A DNA stretch of 64,000 bases from Gnetum montanum. Lineage: Eukaryota > Streptophyta > Gnetopsida > Gnetales > Gnetaceae. The translations under genes were made by a program, and so were the position numbers. The notes below the pieces were generated by a model. The model was not told the origin of the DNA. It ran no database searches and saw only the letters and a list, made by a program, of their open reading frames with translations. The stretch is from contig MNCI01026912.1 in assembly GCA_015680685.1 (NCBI GenBank), positions 995,541-1,059,540 on the forward strand, written 5' to 3'. Positions 61,201 through 64,000 of this stretch are shown here, in pieces (position 1 is the stretch's first letter; each line of letters opens with the position of its first letter).

Positions 61201-64000
61201 TTGCCACTAAAATGAAACGGCTTGCTATATGTCTTTCTTGATTTTTAAATGCTTCGAGGAAAAATGATGGCTAAACTACCTGAACATCCTGTAGTTGGAG
61301 CGAGAAGCTTCTGCAAAAGGTGTACCTGTATGCAAAACTCAGGATATCAACATTCCTCCACCACGTCCGAAAAGGAAACCAAGTCATCCTTATCCTCGGA
61401 AAGCAGGCAACATCGTTCCGAATGGTCACTGTGGTCAAACCCCTAACGAAGAGGGGAACAAGTCAACTTCAACTGTTTCCTTCCCTACTAATGGGTTATC
61501 TGTAGGATTGAACCTTGGCAGCGGAACTCAGAAGGTGATGCAGTCCATTCATTTAGAAGTAGAAATAGAATTTGATCTTCTTTTGCTTTACTGAATGCCT
61601 ATTAGATGTACCTTAATCTTGGTGAAACGATAGACAATCAAAGTGCATACACTATTAACTGTAAGGAATGAGGAATATGCCACTCACTGTAACGGCAATG
61701 GTGTGGCAGTGTGCAGCATTTACTCCTTACAATGGGAAGGCAAAATCACCCCAAAGTGCAGGCAACGATGCTGGAGGCAAAACCATGGAATCAACTTCCG
61801 CAGCTATATCTCCATCAAGCCTAAAACTATTTGGTCAGACAGTCGTTGTACCAAGAAAAAAGACGGGCACAGATGGTGAGGGAAAAAGTGCTTTCCAAGA
61901 ATTCACAGCTAGCAAGGATGAATCGTTACTGGCTACAGAAAGCTCTGATAAACCACATGTAGTAAATACTAATGAATCAAACAATGATTCAGTGAATCTG
62001 CAAATCAAAGTTGGTAGATCAGGAAGTAATTCAACATCACGTCCCAGTAATATGAACCCAGAGGGGTTAAGCATGGTTGAAGGCAGCGGCGAATCAAATG
62101 CGAGCTTTCTCTCAGCCGATGATTCAGGACAGCAAGATTCGGAAAGCCAGATGGATAACAACTCAAGTTTTCTCTCTAAAAAGAATGTGTGCTCTGTTTA
62201 TCCAAGGCATGTCCTGGTACAGCAGGTGGAGGGAGGAGCCACAGATAATATGCCCGATTCCGTGAAGAGTGGAATAAACATAACATCCCTCTCAAATGAC
62301 TTTGCAGCAATAAATATGGTAAACACTACTCCATCAACATCCAACTGTTCAGCTCAGATTCCCATGGATTTTCCAACATCTGCACTACCAAACATGTTGC
62401 TGCCATTCCCCGTTGCTTTCAATCCGGGGATGAACAATCCAGAAAATTTTACAGGTATCCCTGCATTTTTAGGTCCACCTGGACCGAATTGCTCAATTCC
62501 GGCTTGGCATTTGAACCCACCTTCAGCCTTGCACCATCCTGCATTCGCTGCAGCTAAACTCGCAGCGGCTGCTATGTGGCCTGGTTTGGTCTCGACAGTG
62601 TCTCCCTTAGCAAAAGGGGACTCACAGCAACAGCCTTCCCTGTCTGAAGAAACCAGTGCAGTAGCAGCAGTTACAGCGGCTACAGTTGCAGCTGCATCAG
62701 CGTGGTGGACCTTGCATGGCCCCATTCCTCCGCCGTTTCTTCATCCTGGCGTTTACGGTCCTTTTATGGCAGCAATGGCTGCAGAAGCTGCGGCGGCGGC
62801 GGCGGCTGCTGCATCAGTTTCAGGAAAGGCCTCGTCTTCTTCCATACCTGTCACTGTATGTGAAAAGACAAAGCCGGAACAAAAGAATAGCGCGGAAGTT
62901 AACAATAAAATACCAGGCAATAAGCAGGATATGCCCAGTACATCTGCTAAAGACGAGGCATTTGCAGAAGGATTGGAAGATTCAAAGGCAGGGTCTTGTC
63001 TCAATGGTAACTATACCGATTTTGGGCAACAGAATTCGCCATCGATTTCGGAACGTAATACAACTAGCTGCATGGAGGAATCGGGCGATGCTGAAGTGCC
63101 GGCGGATAACAAGAACTCTCAAGAAGAAGAAGAAGAGGGAGATGACAACGGGCTTTCTTCCACTTCGCCCGATGAAAATAAACCGGATCGAAAGATAGCC
63201 ACAGAGAGATCATCAAGTGGATCAAACACCCCTGAATCTGAAACTGACCCCAATCCGAATCTGGCAAATGCCACTCCACGCAATGAGGAAGCCAGAGAAA
63301 AAGAATTGGATGACGGTATTGGGACCGGCAGTTCTGAAAGTGGAGATGTAGTCCCAAAGTTCCATGGACCCGAAATCTGCAAGTTTCCTGAAGATTTGGC
63401 CAAATTAGGCGATAGTGAACACGTTCGTGAACGCATAGACGATGACGACAACCAGGGGCACGAGCACAGAGGCCAGCAGGCTCATGCAAACACGACAGTT
63501 CGGCGGTCCAAGCCAGGAGCACATCCTGTTTCTGAGGAGGTTGTCCTGATCTCTTGGAAAAATCATCTTACATTTGGCACTAAATGCGTAATTGCTTTAG
63601 TTTTAATCTTTATCTGAGGAGTGACATTATTTTCGATTTGCAGGGGCGAATAGCATTTCAGGCACTGTTTGATCGGGACGTTTTACCGCAGAACTTCCCT
63701 CTGCGATCTAAACCAAGAACACAAGCTTCAGGGTCTGCTGCGCAGAATAGATGCGCATCCAGTAGCGGACATGAGCCTGAAAAATCACATGTGGAAGATG
63801 CCCAACAACAACATGAATCTGCTGCTGCTGCTGTTCAAGACCGAGCATGCCATGAAGAAGCCAAGGAAGGTTATTTGATCATGCAGATGGACAATGGGTT
63901 CATGAAAGAGTATGCCTGTGCAAAGAAGCAGAAGCAGCAGCAGCATTCAGGGGTCACACTCAGCGACTGTTCACTGGAATACCATGCAGTAGCCTGTGGA
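4255..64000 (+). CDS. LHY: LHY/CCA1-like circadian clock MYB factor (7 exons, 3' partial)
   Basis: Nuclear single-MYB-repeat transcription factor of the central clock. Family members bind evening elements and repress evening genes. Coding model: 4255-4287, 7187-7330, 7944-8055, 8260-8321, 61295-61534, 61710-63539, 63644 to the edge. All junctions are GT-AG and in phase, giving 926 codons without a stop. An 11-residue first exon and EEE precede Met15. The MYB repeat covers about residues 68-117, with W73 and W92 and SHAQKFF at 109-115. [10 protein letters not shown] block follows, as in LHY/CCA1. Exon 6 encodes a Ser/Asn-rich region, LFGQTVVV, an Ala/Trp-rich block (AAASAWW), nine Ala in a row, an EEEEEGDD patch and SSSGSNTP. 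Exon 7 begins GRIAFQALF. Arabidopsis LHY has about 645 residues, so this protein is much longer. The start is ATG 4255, preceded by in-frame TGA; ATG 7196 has a better initiation context. The RVE family also has SHAQK, but the C-terminal blocks favour LHY/CCA1. Confidence 0.93.
4760..5680 (-). mobile_element. non-LTR reverse transcriptase C-terminal fragment
   Basis: Read on the minus strand from about 5674, broken frames give [16 protein letters not shown], then [15 protein letters not shown], then [14 protein letters not shown], and near the end YNHNVIEDE. These follow the order of the region after the catalytic palm in plant non-LTR retrotransposons (KTK.M, EYKYLG, LLLE.G..PIE, CN...VEDE). 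The catalytic YxDD part is absent. At least three frame changes are needed, so it is a dead fragment. A fragment of apparently the same type lies at 57900-58620. Confidence 0.6.
6843..7003 (+). mobile_element. SINE-like element with RTE-like tail
   Basis: Box A-like gtgatgataaggcact (6849-6864) and box B-like ggtttgagcttg (6886-6897) have tRNA-like spacing. The 3' part, cttagtgggatgagc through gggtgatgatc and a T run (6956-7003), resembles the 3' end of plant RTE elements (CTTAGTGGGATAAGGC then GATG repeats). This would fit a SINE mobilised by an RTE LINE. Family not verified. Confidence 0.35.
7187..7330 (+). CDS. LHY: LHY-like exon 2
   Basis: Preceded by a pyrimidine-bearing acceptor ending TATAG and followed by a GTAATA donor. 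It encodes residues 12-59, including [10 protein letters not shown], which matches the segment just before the MYB repeat in LHY/CCA1 proteins. ATG 7196-7198 (G at -3, G at +4) is the alternative start. Confidence 0.88.
7331..7943 (+). other. LHY: LHY-like intron 2
   Basis: A 613-bp GT-AG intron, AT-rich, with no recognisable element. The open frame that continues from exon 2 into the intron ends at 7513. Confidence 0.85.
7944..8055 (+). CDS. LHY: LHY-like exon 3 (MYB, first part)
   Basis: Encodes [14 protein letters not shown] and [18 protein letters not shown], the nearly invariant start of the LHY/CCA1 MYB repeat. The acceptor is GGTAG and the donor GTAGGA. The exon ends in phase 1, and the split codon is completed to Glu by the next exon. 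Confidence 0.96.
8260..8321 (+). CDS. LHY: LHY-like exon 4 (MYB, SHAQKFF helix)
   Basis: A 62-nt exon encoding [20 protein letters not shown], the DNA-recognition helix of SHAQK-type MYB proteins. The acceptor is CCCTTGCAG and the donor GTCATT. The next coding exon lies 52,973 bp downstream. Confidence 0.96.
9212..10337 (+). mobile_element. RTE-clade LINE 3' end, 5'-truncated
   Basis: From 9212 the frame reads [14 protein letters not shown], stop, then [15 protein letters not shown] and HVLRR. This matches the C-terminal region of plant RTE proteins (MLRWM.G.TRKD, PIEDK..E..LRWFGHV.RR). From about 10181 the conserved 3' end resumes (GRQKLTW and HIADPM in shifted frames), followed by the 3' untranslated end and a GATGGTGATGGTGATAA tail (10321-10337), typical of RTE elements. 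About 770 bp of unrelated AT-rich DNA separates the two parts and is probably an insertion. Stops and frameshifts show it is dead. Confidence 0.65.
11298..11314. repeat. target-site duplication, left copy
   Basis: ATTTCTTTAAACTTTTT, repeated exactly at 13163-13179 on the other side of an L1-like fragment. The run of T that follows is the poly-A tail of that element read from the opposite strand, so the exact right border is ambiguous by a few bases. Confidence 0.85.
11315..13162 (-). mobile_element. 5'-truncated L1-like LINE, 3' module (fragment 1)
   Basis: Bounded by perfect 17-bp target-site duplications, with a T run at 11310-11322 (poly-A tail on the minus strand), so this is a target-primed retrotransposition product. 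Part of the 3' region is lost in the assembly gap. Minus-strand reading from the right end gives KFFVQSG and [11 protein letters not shown], then [14 protein letters not shown]. An acidic coiled coil follows ([18 protein letters not shown]), then [14 protein letters not shown] and LHELEHPHC. The first block matches long copy B at 33.4-33.7 kb and fragment 3; the coil and CPY block match fragments 2 and 3. The base composition is far more GC-rich than the flanks. No reverse transcriptase part remains. Frames are interrupted by stops. Confidence 0.75.
11374..11832. other. assembly gap (459 N)
   Basis: A run of N inside L1 fragment 1. Open frames that cross it are artefacts. The true gap size is unknown. 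Confidence 0.99.
13163..13179. repeat. target-site duplication, right copy
   Basis: Exact copy of 11298-11314. The intervening DNA is therefore one insertion that left its target site duplicated. Confidence 0.85.
13640..14100 (+). mobile_element. LTR-like segment with primer-binding site
   Basis: A TATAAATA box (13813-13820) is followed about 270 bp later by TGGTATCATAG at 14089-14099. This matches the initiator-Met tRNA primer-binding sequence TGGTATCAGAGC at 10 of 12 positions. That order (U3, TATA, R/U5, primer site) is that of an LTR retrotransposon 5' end. The LTR start was not found and no gag is readable downstream. Confidence 0.35.
14543..16370 (-). mobile_element. ORF1-only L1-like element
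   Basis: Minus-strand frames at 15775-16065 and 15455-15754 encode an L1 ORF1 protein. They read [20 protein letters not shown], then [19 protein letters not shown] (a DUF4283-type fold), then a CX2CX4HX4C zinc knuckle, [14 protein letters not shown], near 15470-15512. A linker with [10 protein letters not shown] follows, similar to [10 protein letters not shown] in long copy A. The sequence then passes directly into a short 3' end and a T run at 14543-14549 (poly-A on the minus strand). No endonuclease or reverse transcriptase is present, so this is an internally deleted copy. ORF1 has several frame breaks. Confidence 0.65.
16380..16628 (-). mobile_element. gypsy-like 3' LTR start (minus strand)
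   Basis: On the minus strand GACTCGAGGACAAGTTTTT (plus 16608-16627) resembles the end of pol in Ty3/gypsy elements (TCGAGGACGAGTTTTT). A short purine stretch follows, then AT-rich LTR-like DNA with a TATAAATA box (plus about 16465-16477). The LTR seems interrupted at about 16370 by the ORF1-only L1. The family assignment rests on these short motifs. Confidence 0.35.
18100..18956 (-). pseudogene. degenerate coiled-coil protein remnant
   Basis: The minus-strand frame at 18702-18956 reads [16 protein letters not shown], then [20 protein letters not shown]. Further down, shifted frames give [20 protein letters not shown] and heptad-rich stretches ([17 protein letters not shown]). It looks like the coiled-coil part of a retroelement gag-like protein. 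No family was recognised and several stops break it. It lies directly next to the 3' side of long L1 copy A. Confidence 0.35.
19500..22520 (-). pseudogene. L1 ORF2 pseudogene (endonuclease-RT, copy A)
   Basis: The endonuclease part reads [18 protein letters not shown], then CFQETK, then [11 protein letters not shown]; the catalytic N, E and D/N motifs are visible. The reverse transcriptase at 20297-20737 reads [20 protein letters not shown], but the catalytic YADD is YAND (20543-20554). One metal-binding Asp is therefore Asn, a GAC to AAC change at a former CpG. The C-terminal part has a CPL...H...C zinc-finger-like stretch and [13 protein letters not shown]. Frame breaks occur throughout. 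Confidence 0.8.
22593..24115 (-). pseudogene. L1 ORF1 pseudogene (copy A)
   Basis: RNA-binding ORF1 protein of an L1-like LINE. Overlapping broken frames at 23387-23703 give [33 protein letters not shown] and [19 protein letters not shown], the DUF4283-type core also seen in the ORF1 copies at 15.5 and 37.8 kb. The linker towards ORF2 contains [15 protein letters not shown]. Stops and frame shifts prevent translation of a whole protein. Confidence 0.65.
24359..24484. repeat. tandem duplication, 63 bp x 2
   Basis: Units 24359-24421 and 24422-24484 both contain gataagtttttg and atcaatgtaagaa. The 63-bp period is 21 codons. Read on the minus strand both units give [11 protein letters not shown]-like or closely related peptides, so an internal peptide of a coding remnant may have been duplicated in frame. 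Confidence 0.7.
24740..24900 (+). mobile_element. L1 ORF2 C-terminal fragment
   Basis: The plus-strand frame reads [20 protein letters not shown], stop, then [15 protein letters not shown]. This matches the conserved L1 block after the RT domain (GGLGI..L...N.ALL.K, LW..IL..KY). It is about 160 bp, has one stop and no preserved ends. Confidence 0.6.
26375..26560 (+). mobile_element. copia-type LTR-like piece
   Basis: It starts TGTTGGAATTTCTTACC, continues with TCCCACCTTAGTGGGAAGATA and has a TATATATAG box about 120 bp later, which resembles the 5' part of plant copia LTRs. It lies inside the degenerate LTR element. No partner LTR was found. Confidence 0.3.
27725..28872 (+). mobile_element. 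5'-truncated L1-like LINE, 3' module (fragment 2)
   Basis: The plus-strand frame reads [20 protein letters not shown] (acidic coiled coil), then [18 protein letters not shown] and [19 protein letters not shown], then LQEVVVFVA, with a few stops. These match fragments 1 and 3 in order. The 3' end has TGTTGTACATATTTTG and then a poly-A run (aaagaaaaaaaaaa, ending about 28872), as expected for a LINE. No target-site duplication could be fixed. It interrupts the second LTR of the surrounding element. Confidence 0.65.
29290..30440 (-). mobile_element. Ty1/copia gag-protease remnant
   Basis: The minus strand reads [16 protein letters not shown], then [19 protein letters not shown], the gag block of copia elements (L.......D......L..LPPSY). 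After a Lys/Glu-rich stretch comes [15 protein letters not shown], the copia aspartic protease motif (WILDSGAS.H..P). The catalytic Asp of DSG is replaced by His near 29520. Then [16 protein letters not shown] resembles VP.L..NLISL. Integrase is absent and frames are broken. Confidence 0.65.
31660..31720 (-). mobile_element. tRNA-like SINE head (minus strand)
   Basis: On the minus strand a box A-like gacttgttagttaaggtg is followed by a box B-like gagttcaatcc with tRNA-like spacing. Plus-strand positions are 31699-31718 and 31664-31677. It does not form a full cloverleaf, so a SINE remnant is likelier than a tRNA gene. Confidence 0.35.
32930..33780 (-). pseudogene. downstream module of L1 copy B (gag-like or mobile-domain-like)
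   Basis: After the ORF2 C-terminus the minus strand reads [14 protein letters not shown], then [55 protein letters not shown] and [12 protein letters not shown] (33384-33755). A weaker coil follows ([14 protein letters not shown], about 33030-33130). By eye the first part resembles the N-terminal region of plant-mobile-domain or gag-like proteins (LGVP..GE, then HF..L). Fragments 1 and 3 carry the same FVQ...KL...HF block, and copy A carries [12 protein letters not shown] at the same position after its ORF2. That colinearity argues that it belongs to the LINE. Function unknown. Confidence 0.5.
33834..37018 (-). pseudogene. L1 ORF2 pseudogene (endonuclease-RT, copy B)
   Basis: The endonuclease begins [20 protein letters not shown], has [11 protein letters not shown], then [11 protein letters not shown] and CKYTWSN; the catalytic N, E and D/N motifs survive. 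Reverse transcriptase blocks include [18 protein letters not shown] (35169-35369) and [10 protein letters not shown], where YADD has become YADN (35001-35012). The thumb region ([20 protein letters not shown]) and a CPLCN...H...C zinc-finger-like stretch follow, then [15 protein letters not shown]. Frame shifts and stops break it into at least six pieces. Confidence 0.82.
37150..38505 (-). pseudogene. L1 ORF1 pseudogene (copy B)
   Basis: The frame at 37981-38505 starts with a low-complexity Gly/Ala/Arg stretch ([19 protein letters not shown]), encoded by a degenerate 6-bp tandem pattern at about 38385-38475. It continues to [21 protein letters not shown] second frame at 37688-37894 gives [16 protein letters not shown] and [17 protein letters not shown], the DUF4283-type ORF1 core. 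A frame shift separates them. A basic or Gly-rich N-terminus is common in RNA-binding ORF1 proteins. Confidence 0.65.
38855..38925 (-). mobile_element. tRNA-like SINE head (minus strand)
   Basis: The minus strand has ggtgttagcttagtagtaag (box A-like, plus 38898-38919) and catgttcaactct (box B-like, plus 38861-38873). The spacing is that of a tRNA-derived polymerase III promoter. The tail is not recognisable. Confidence 0.4.
39230..40733 (+). mobile_element. 5'-truncated L1-like LINE, 3' module (fragment 3)
   Basis: The plus strand begins with [12 protein letters not shown], stop, GMHFSFMW and FFQDTLR (39280-39410), matching VERYFVQ...[10 protein letters not shown] and FFWDSLR of copy B. A Glu/Arg-rich coiled coil follows ([18 protein letters not shown] and [20 protein letters not shown], 39880-40074), then [29 protein letters not shown] and [16 protein letters not shown] (to 40325). 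The 3' end has GGCTGATGTACAAAAG and a poly-A run ending near 40737. The left border is a 5' truncation of uncertain position. Stops and frame shifts are present. Confidence 0.65.
40734..41689. other. unassigned DNA between LINE and copia remnants
   Basis: No gene recognised. A plus-strand frame at 41239-41568 contains several Cys and His residues and lies just before a copia integrase remnant, so it might be decayed copia gag, but no clear zinc knuckle could be read. Confidence 0.3.
41690..42360 (+). mobile_element. Ty1/copia integrase remnant
   Basis: The plus-strand frame reads [20 protein letters not shown], then [11 protein letters not shown], then [20 protein letters not shown], then [19 protein letters not shown]. 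This is the copia integrase core (HSDV.GP, YFVTFIDDFS, DNGGEYCS..F, TPQQNG..ER). All three catalytic acids are changed: the first Asp to Asn, the DNGGE Asp lost, and the Glu of ER to Lys. Downstream, [18 protein letters not shown] matches the post-integrase GY....YR.YD block. Confidence 0.75.
43730..43805. repeat. tandem duplication, 38 bp x 2
   Basis: Units 43730-43767 and 43768-43805 are identical except for one base near the end (gataaagacatgaagatgat and so on). It is a local, recent duplication in otherwise featureless AT-rich DNA. Confidence 0.9.
44235..44900 (+). mobile_element. L1 endonuclease fragment
   Basis: Plus-strand frames give [11 protein letters not shown], stop, ETK (a LQETK motif with CAG changed to TAG), then WIVVVDFN for the GDFN motif (Gly to Val), then [20 protein letters not shown] and [12 protein letters not shown]. 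This is the second half of an L1 endonuclease and the start of the RT linker. It is broken and has no ends; it stops at about 44900 next to a copia RT piece. Confidence 0.65.
44928..45045 (+). mobile_element. Ty1/copia reverse transcriptase fragment
   Basis: [20 protein letters not shown] followed by YFLSIGFKK matches the copia RT block KALYGLKQAPR.WY..I...L...GF. Only about 40 codons remain; the catalytic YVDD part is not present. Confidence 0.7.
45048..45805. repeat. direct repeat pair (about 80 bp) around a 600-bp insert
   Basis: 45048-45127 and 45729-45805 share gtatcattgaat, ttgatc-taaaatca and aactcct in order, at roughly 80 percent identity. Between them lie about 600 bp with a 20-base A run at 45301-45320. 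This could be the two short ends of a terminal-repeat element in miniature, or a duplicated repeat. Confidence 0.45.
45806..46539. other. AT-rich DNA, nothing recognised
   Basis: No coding motif or clear repeat border was seen. It may contain decayed 3' parts of the neighbouring gypsy element. Confidence 0.4.
46540..47000 (-). mobile_element. Ty3/gypsy reverse transcriptase remnant
   Basis: The minus strand from about 46960 reads [20 protein letters not shown] (gypsy pre-RT block LKPLP..L.Y.FL), then a broken stretch, then [20 protein letters not shown] and MLNVAT. The latter matches the RT start V.KK...WR.C.DYR.LN.AT. The VQVVPKK-type spacing suggests the Athila/Tat side of gypsy. The catalytic YXDD region is not readable downstream. 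Confidence 0.65.
47001..51069 (-). other. probable decayed gypsy gag-protease and LTR, not resolved
   Basis: About 4 kb upstream (on the minus strand) of the gypsy RT. Broken Lys/Glu-rich frames, for example [13 protein letters not shown] and [12 protein letters not shown] at about 48.2-48.4 kb, fit a gag-like protein, but no zinc knuckle or protease motif was identified. The part from 49.4 to 51.0 kb is AT-rich and featureless. Confidence 0.3.
51070..51330 (-). pseudogene. short acidic protein remnant
   Basis: The minus-strand frame reads [20 protein letters not shown], then [20 protein letters not shown], then [20 protein letters not shown]. It is highly acidic and continuous for about 75 codons, followed by a stop. 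A CACTA-like terminus lies 200 bp upstream, so it may be part of that element. No family recognised. Confidence 0.3.
51430..51524 (-). mobile_element. CACTA (EnSpm)-like terminal region
   Basis: On the minus strand the sequence starts CACTACTGGAAAAAGTCACT at 51524 and continues with subterminal repeats of GAAAAAGT (plus strand GACTTTTTC twice, CTGAAAAAGTTG once). CACTACxxGAAAA is the hallmark terminal inverted repeat of CACTA DNA transposons. The opposite terminus was not found at lower coordinates. Confidence 0.45.
51525..54510. other. AT-rich DNA, nothing recognised
   Basis: Several open frames of 65-90 codons occur but none has a recognisable domain. A 20-bp direct repeat based on gttataactaccata occurs at about 54031 and 54164. 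Confidence 0.4.
54559..55655 (+). pseudogene. PPR (pentatricopeptide repeat) protein pseudogene
   Basis: PPR proteins bind organellar RNA through tandem 35-residue helical pairs. The first frame (54559-55065) reads [46 protein letters not shown] and [14 protein letters not shown] frame shift at about 55000-55025 moves to [40 protein letters not shown] and [20 protein letters not shown]. Around the ambiguous base at 55434 the frame breaks again, then [20 protein letters not shown] and [20 protein letters not shown] follow. These are PLS-type PPR motifs. The copy ends abruptly after five or six repeats, so it is truncated and dead. A TATAAAT at 54512-54518 may be its old promoter. No poly-A tail was seen. 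Confidence 0.85.
55656..55711. repeat. tandem duplication, 28 bp x 2
   Basis: Units 55656-55683 and 55684-55711 share aatcaggc-aactga and ccttgct, with a few substitutions. The duplication sits exactly where the PPR-like sequence ends. Confidence 0.7.
55712..56345 (-). mobile_element. copia-type LTR with primer-binding site and leader
   Basis: On the minus strand the LTR ends ...GATCCCATCA-like (plus TGATGGGGATTTGATCCCAC from about 55995). It is followed by TTGGTGTCAGAG (plus about 55982-55993), close to the Met-tRNA primer site TTGGTATCAGAG. A TATAAATG box lies on the minus strand at about 56330-56340, inside the LTR. Downstream of the primer site an open frame of 80 codons (55686-55928, minus) has no recognised domain. 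The outer LTR end is not defined and may extend to about 56850. Confidence 0.5.
56930..57790 (+). mobile_element. Ty1/copia gag-protease remnant
   Basis: The plus strand around 57180-57300 reads [14 protein letters not shown] and [17 protein letters not shown], gag-like. At 57620-57710 it reads [20 protein letters not shown], matching the copia protease WVLDSGAT.HMTP. The catalytic DSG loop is changed to DAR (57641-57655). Stops interrupt it throughout. Confidence 0.5.
57900..58620 (+). mobile_element. non-LTR reverse transcriptase remnant
   Basis: The plus strand reads [20 protein letters not shown], then FIDELWDWM, then [13 protein letters not shown] with an intact YVDD (about 58074-58085), then [11 protein letters not shown] and, after a break, AVIYPTV and [12 protein letters not shown]. 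This is the palm and thumb order of a plant non-LTR RT ([22 protein letters not shown]). It seems to be the same type as the fragment at 4760-5680. Stops and frameshifts make it inactive despite the intact catalytic motif. Confidence 0.65.
58851..58978. repeat. tandem duplication, about 67 bp x 2
   Basis: Units 58851-58917 and 58918-58978 share gtttc-tatctta, ctcatagcttaattagcaa and neighbouring bases. It lies in AT-rich DNA after the non-LTR remnant. A shorter repeat of aatatctcatcaa-cct occurs twice at about 59110-59150. Confidence 0.75.
59430..60095 (+). mobile_element. Ty1/copia RNase H remnant (pol 3' end)
   Basis: The plus strand reads [15 protein letters not shown], then [16 protein letters not shown], then KLRLEAYF, then [19 protein letters not shown] and CSKHID, and finally [20 protein letters not shown] followed by a stop. 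This matches the C-terminal copia pol (T.PDISYAV, LRYLKGT, CDN..AI..A.NPV.H.RTKHI, ADI.TK.L). A 35-bp tandem duplication (59917-59986) shifts the frame inside RNase H. LTR-like DNA with TATATAAAA (about 60238) follows. Confidence 0.75.
59917..59986. repeat. tandem duplication, 35 bp x 2
   Basis: Units 59917-59951 and 59952-59986 share atcaca-ttgttcaaaac and attg-ttaaaagtt. It falls inside the copia RNase H remnant and, not being a multiple of three, disrupts its frame. Confidence 0.85.
60096..61294. other. end of intron 4, little recognised
   Basis: The first 230 bp may be the copia 3' LTR (TATATAAAA near 60238, then CCCTAACCCTAAAACAACC). From about 60330 to the acceptor at 61294 only AT-rich DNA is seen. 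Confidence 0.4.
61295..61534 (+). CDS. LHY: LHY-like exon 5
   Basis: The acceptor ends CCTGTAG. The exon encodes [13 protein letters not shown], then [13 protein letters not shown] and PYPRKAGN, the segment that directly follows the MYB repeat in LHY/CCA1. It is 240 nt, phase 0, with donor GTGATG. Confidence 0.95.
61710..63539 (+). CDS. LHY: LHY-like exon 6 (610 codons)
   Basis: The acceptor GTGTGGCAG keeps phase 0; the next AG at 61715-61716 would break the frame. The donor is GTTGTC after SEE. The exon holds most of the protein: [12 protein letters not shown], a proline-rich segment (FLGPPGPN), [19 protein letters not shown], a nine-Ala run, an acidic patch and [13 protein letters not shown]. 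These blocks occur in the same order in angiosperm LHY. Confidence 0.93.
62787..62813 (+). repeat. GCN trinucleotide run encoding nine Ala
   Basis: Nine consecutive Ala codons (mostly GCG) within exon 6 of the LHY-like gene, just after the AWW block and MAAMAAE. Such runs are prone to length variation. Confidence 0.9.
63644..64000 (+). CDS. LHY: LHY-like exon 7 (partial, runs off the window)
   Basis: After TTTGCAG the frame reads [19 protein letters not shown], matching the C-terminal LHY block GRIAFQALF. It stays open for 119 codons to the window edge, through Ala- and Gln-rich runs (ESAAAAV, KKQKQQQ). The stop codon lies outside the window. Confidence 0.93.

Larger units (their letters stand above)
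8322..61294 (+). other. LHY: LHY-like giant intron 4 (52,973 bp)
   Basis: Donor GTCATT follows FFTK and acceptor CCTGTAG precedes LEREA, in phase. The same exon junction exists in angiosperm LHY/CCA1, where the intron is short. Here it is filled with nested, decayed retroelements, a PPR pseudogene and one assembly gap. Stretches where nothing was recognised include 8322-9211, 10338-11297, 13180-13640, 16630-18100, 30440-31640, 31730-32518, 42540-43700 and 60330-61294. Confidence 0.92.

Noticed and set aside
61668-61709. In-frame extension of exon 6 to an upstream ATG
   Set aside because: The acceptor at 61708-61709 joins exon 5 in phase, and the 14 upstream codons have no LHY counterpart.
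63669-63878. Plus-strand frame of 69 codons overlapping exon 7
   Set aside because: The frame that matches LHY (GRIAFQALF) is a different one and stays open to the edge.

Overview
The window looks like nuclear DNA of a seed plant with a very large genome, most likely a gymnosperm and probably a conifer. The reasons are long AT-rich stretches, one intron of about 53 kb, and heavy old degeneration of Ty1/copia, Ty3/gypsy, L1-like and RTE-like elements. The species cannot be named from the sequence alone.

There is one real host protein gene, on the + strand. It is an ortholog of the circadian clock MYB-related factor LHY/CCA1. Promoter-like GC-rich DNA lies at about 2700-3480 and a leader at about 3480-4254. 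Seven coding exons follow: 4255-4287, 7187-7330, 7944-8055, 8260-8321, 61295-61534, 61710-63539 and 63644 to beyond the window edge. All junctions are GT-AG and keep one open frame of 926 codons so far. The single MYB repeat ends in SHAQKFF. The C-terminal LHY blocks ([27 protein letters not shown]) are present.

Intron 4 (8322-61294) is a graveyard of mobile elements. In order it holds an RTE-like 3' end (9212-10337), an L1 3' fragment with 17-bp target-site duplications around an assembly gap (11298-13179), LTR-like pieces (13.6-14.1 kb, 16.4-16.6 kb), an ORF1-only L1 (14.5-16.4 kb), long L1 copy A (about 19.0-24.1 kb), a degenerate LTR element split by another L1 fragment (25.2-28.9 kb), copia gag-protease (29.3-30.4 kb), long L1 copy B (32.5-38.5 kb), another L1 3' fragment (39.2-40.7 kb), copia integrase (41.7-42.4 kb), an L1 endonuclease and copia RT scrap (44.2-45.0 kb), gypsy RT (46.5-47.0 kb), a CACTA-like terminus (51.5 kb), a broken PPR gene (54.6-55.7 kb), a copia LTR, copia gag-protease, non-LTR RT and copia RNase H (56.0-60.1 kb). 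Intron 1 carries a further non-LTR RT tail at 4.8-5.7 kb.

The most unusual signal is a shared module downstream of the reverse transcriptase in the L1-like family. It has a gag-like or plant-mobile-domain-like block, an acidic coiled coil and a block starting CPY. It recurs in parts in long copy B and in three 5'-truncated copies, and its start is also visible in long copy A. It may be an undescribed third ORF of a conifer LINE family. None of the elements looks able to move: reading frames are broken and most catalytic motifs are mutated. All domain calls were made by eye from translations; no database search was run.
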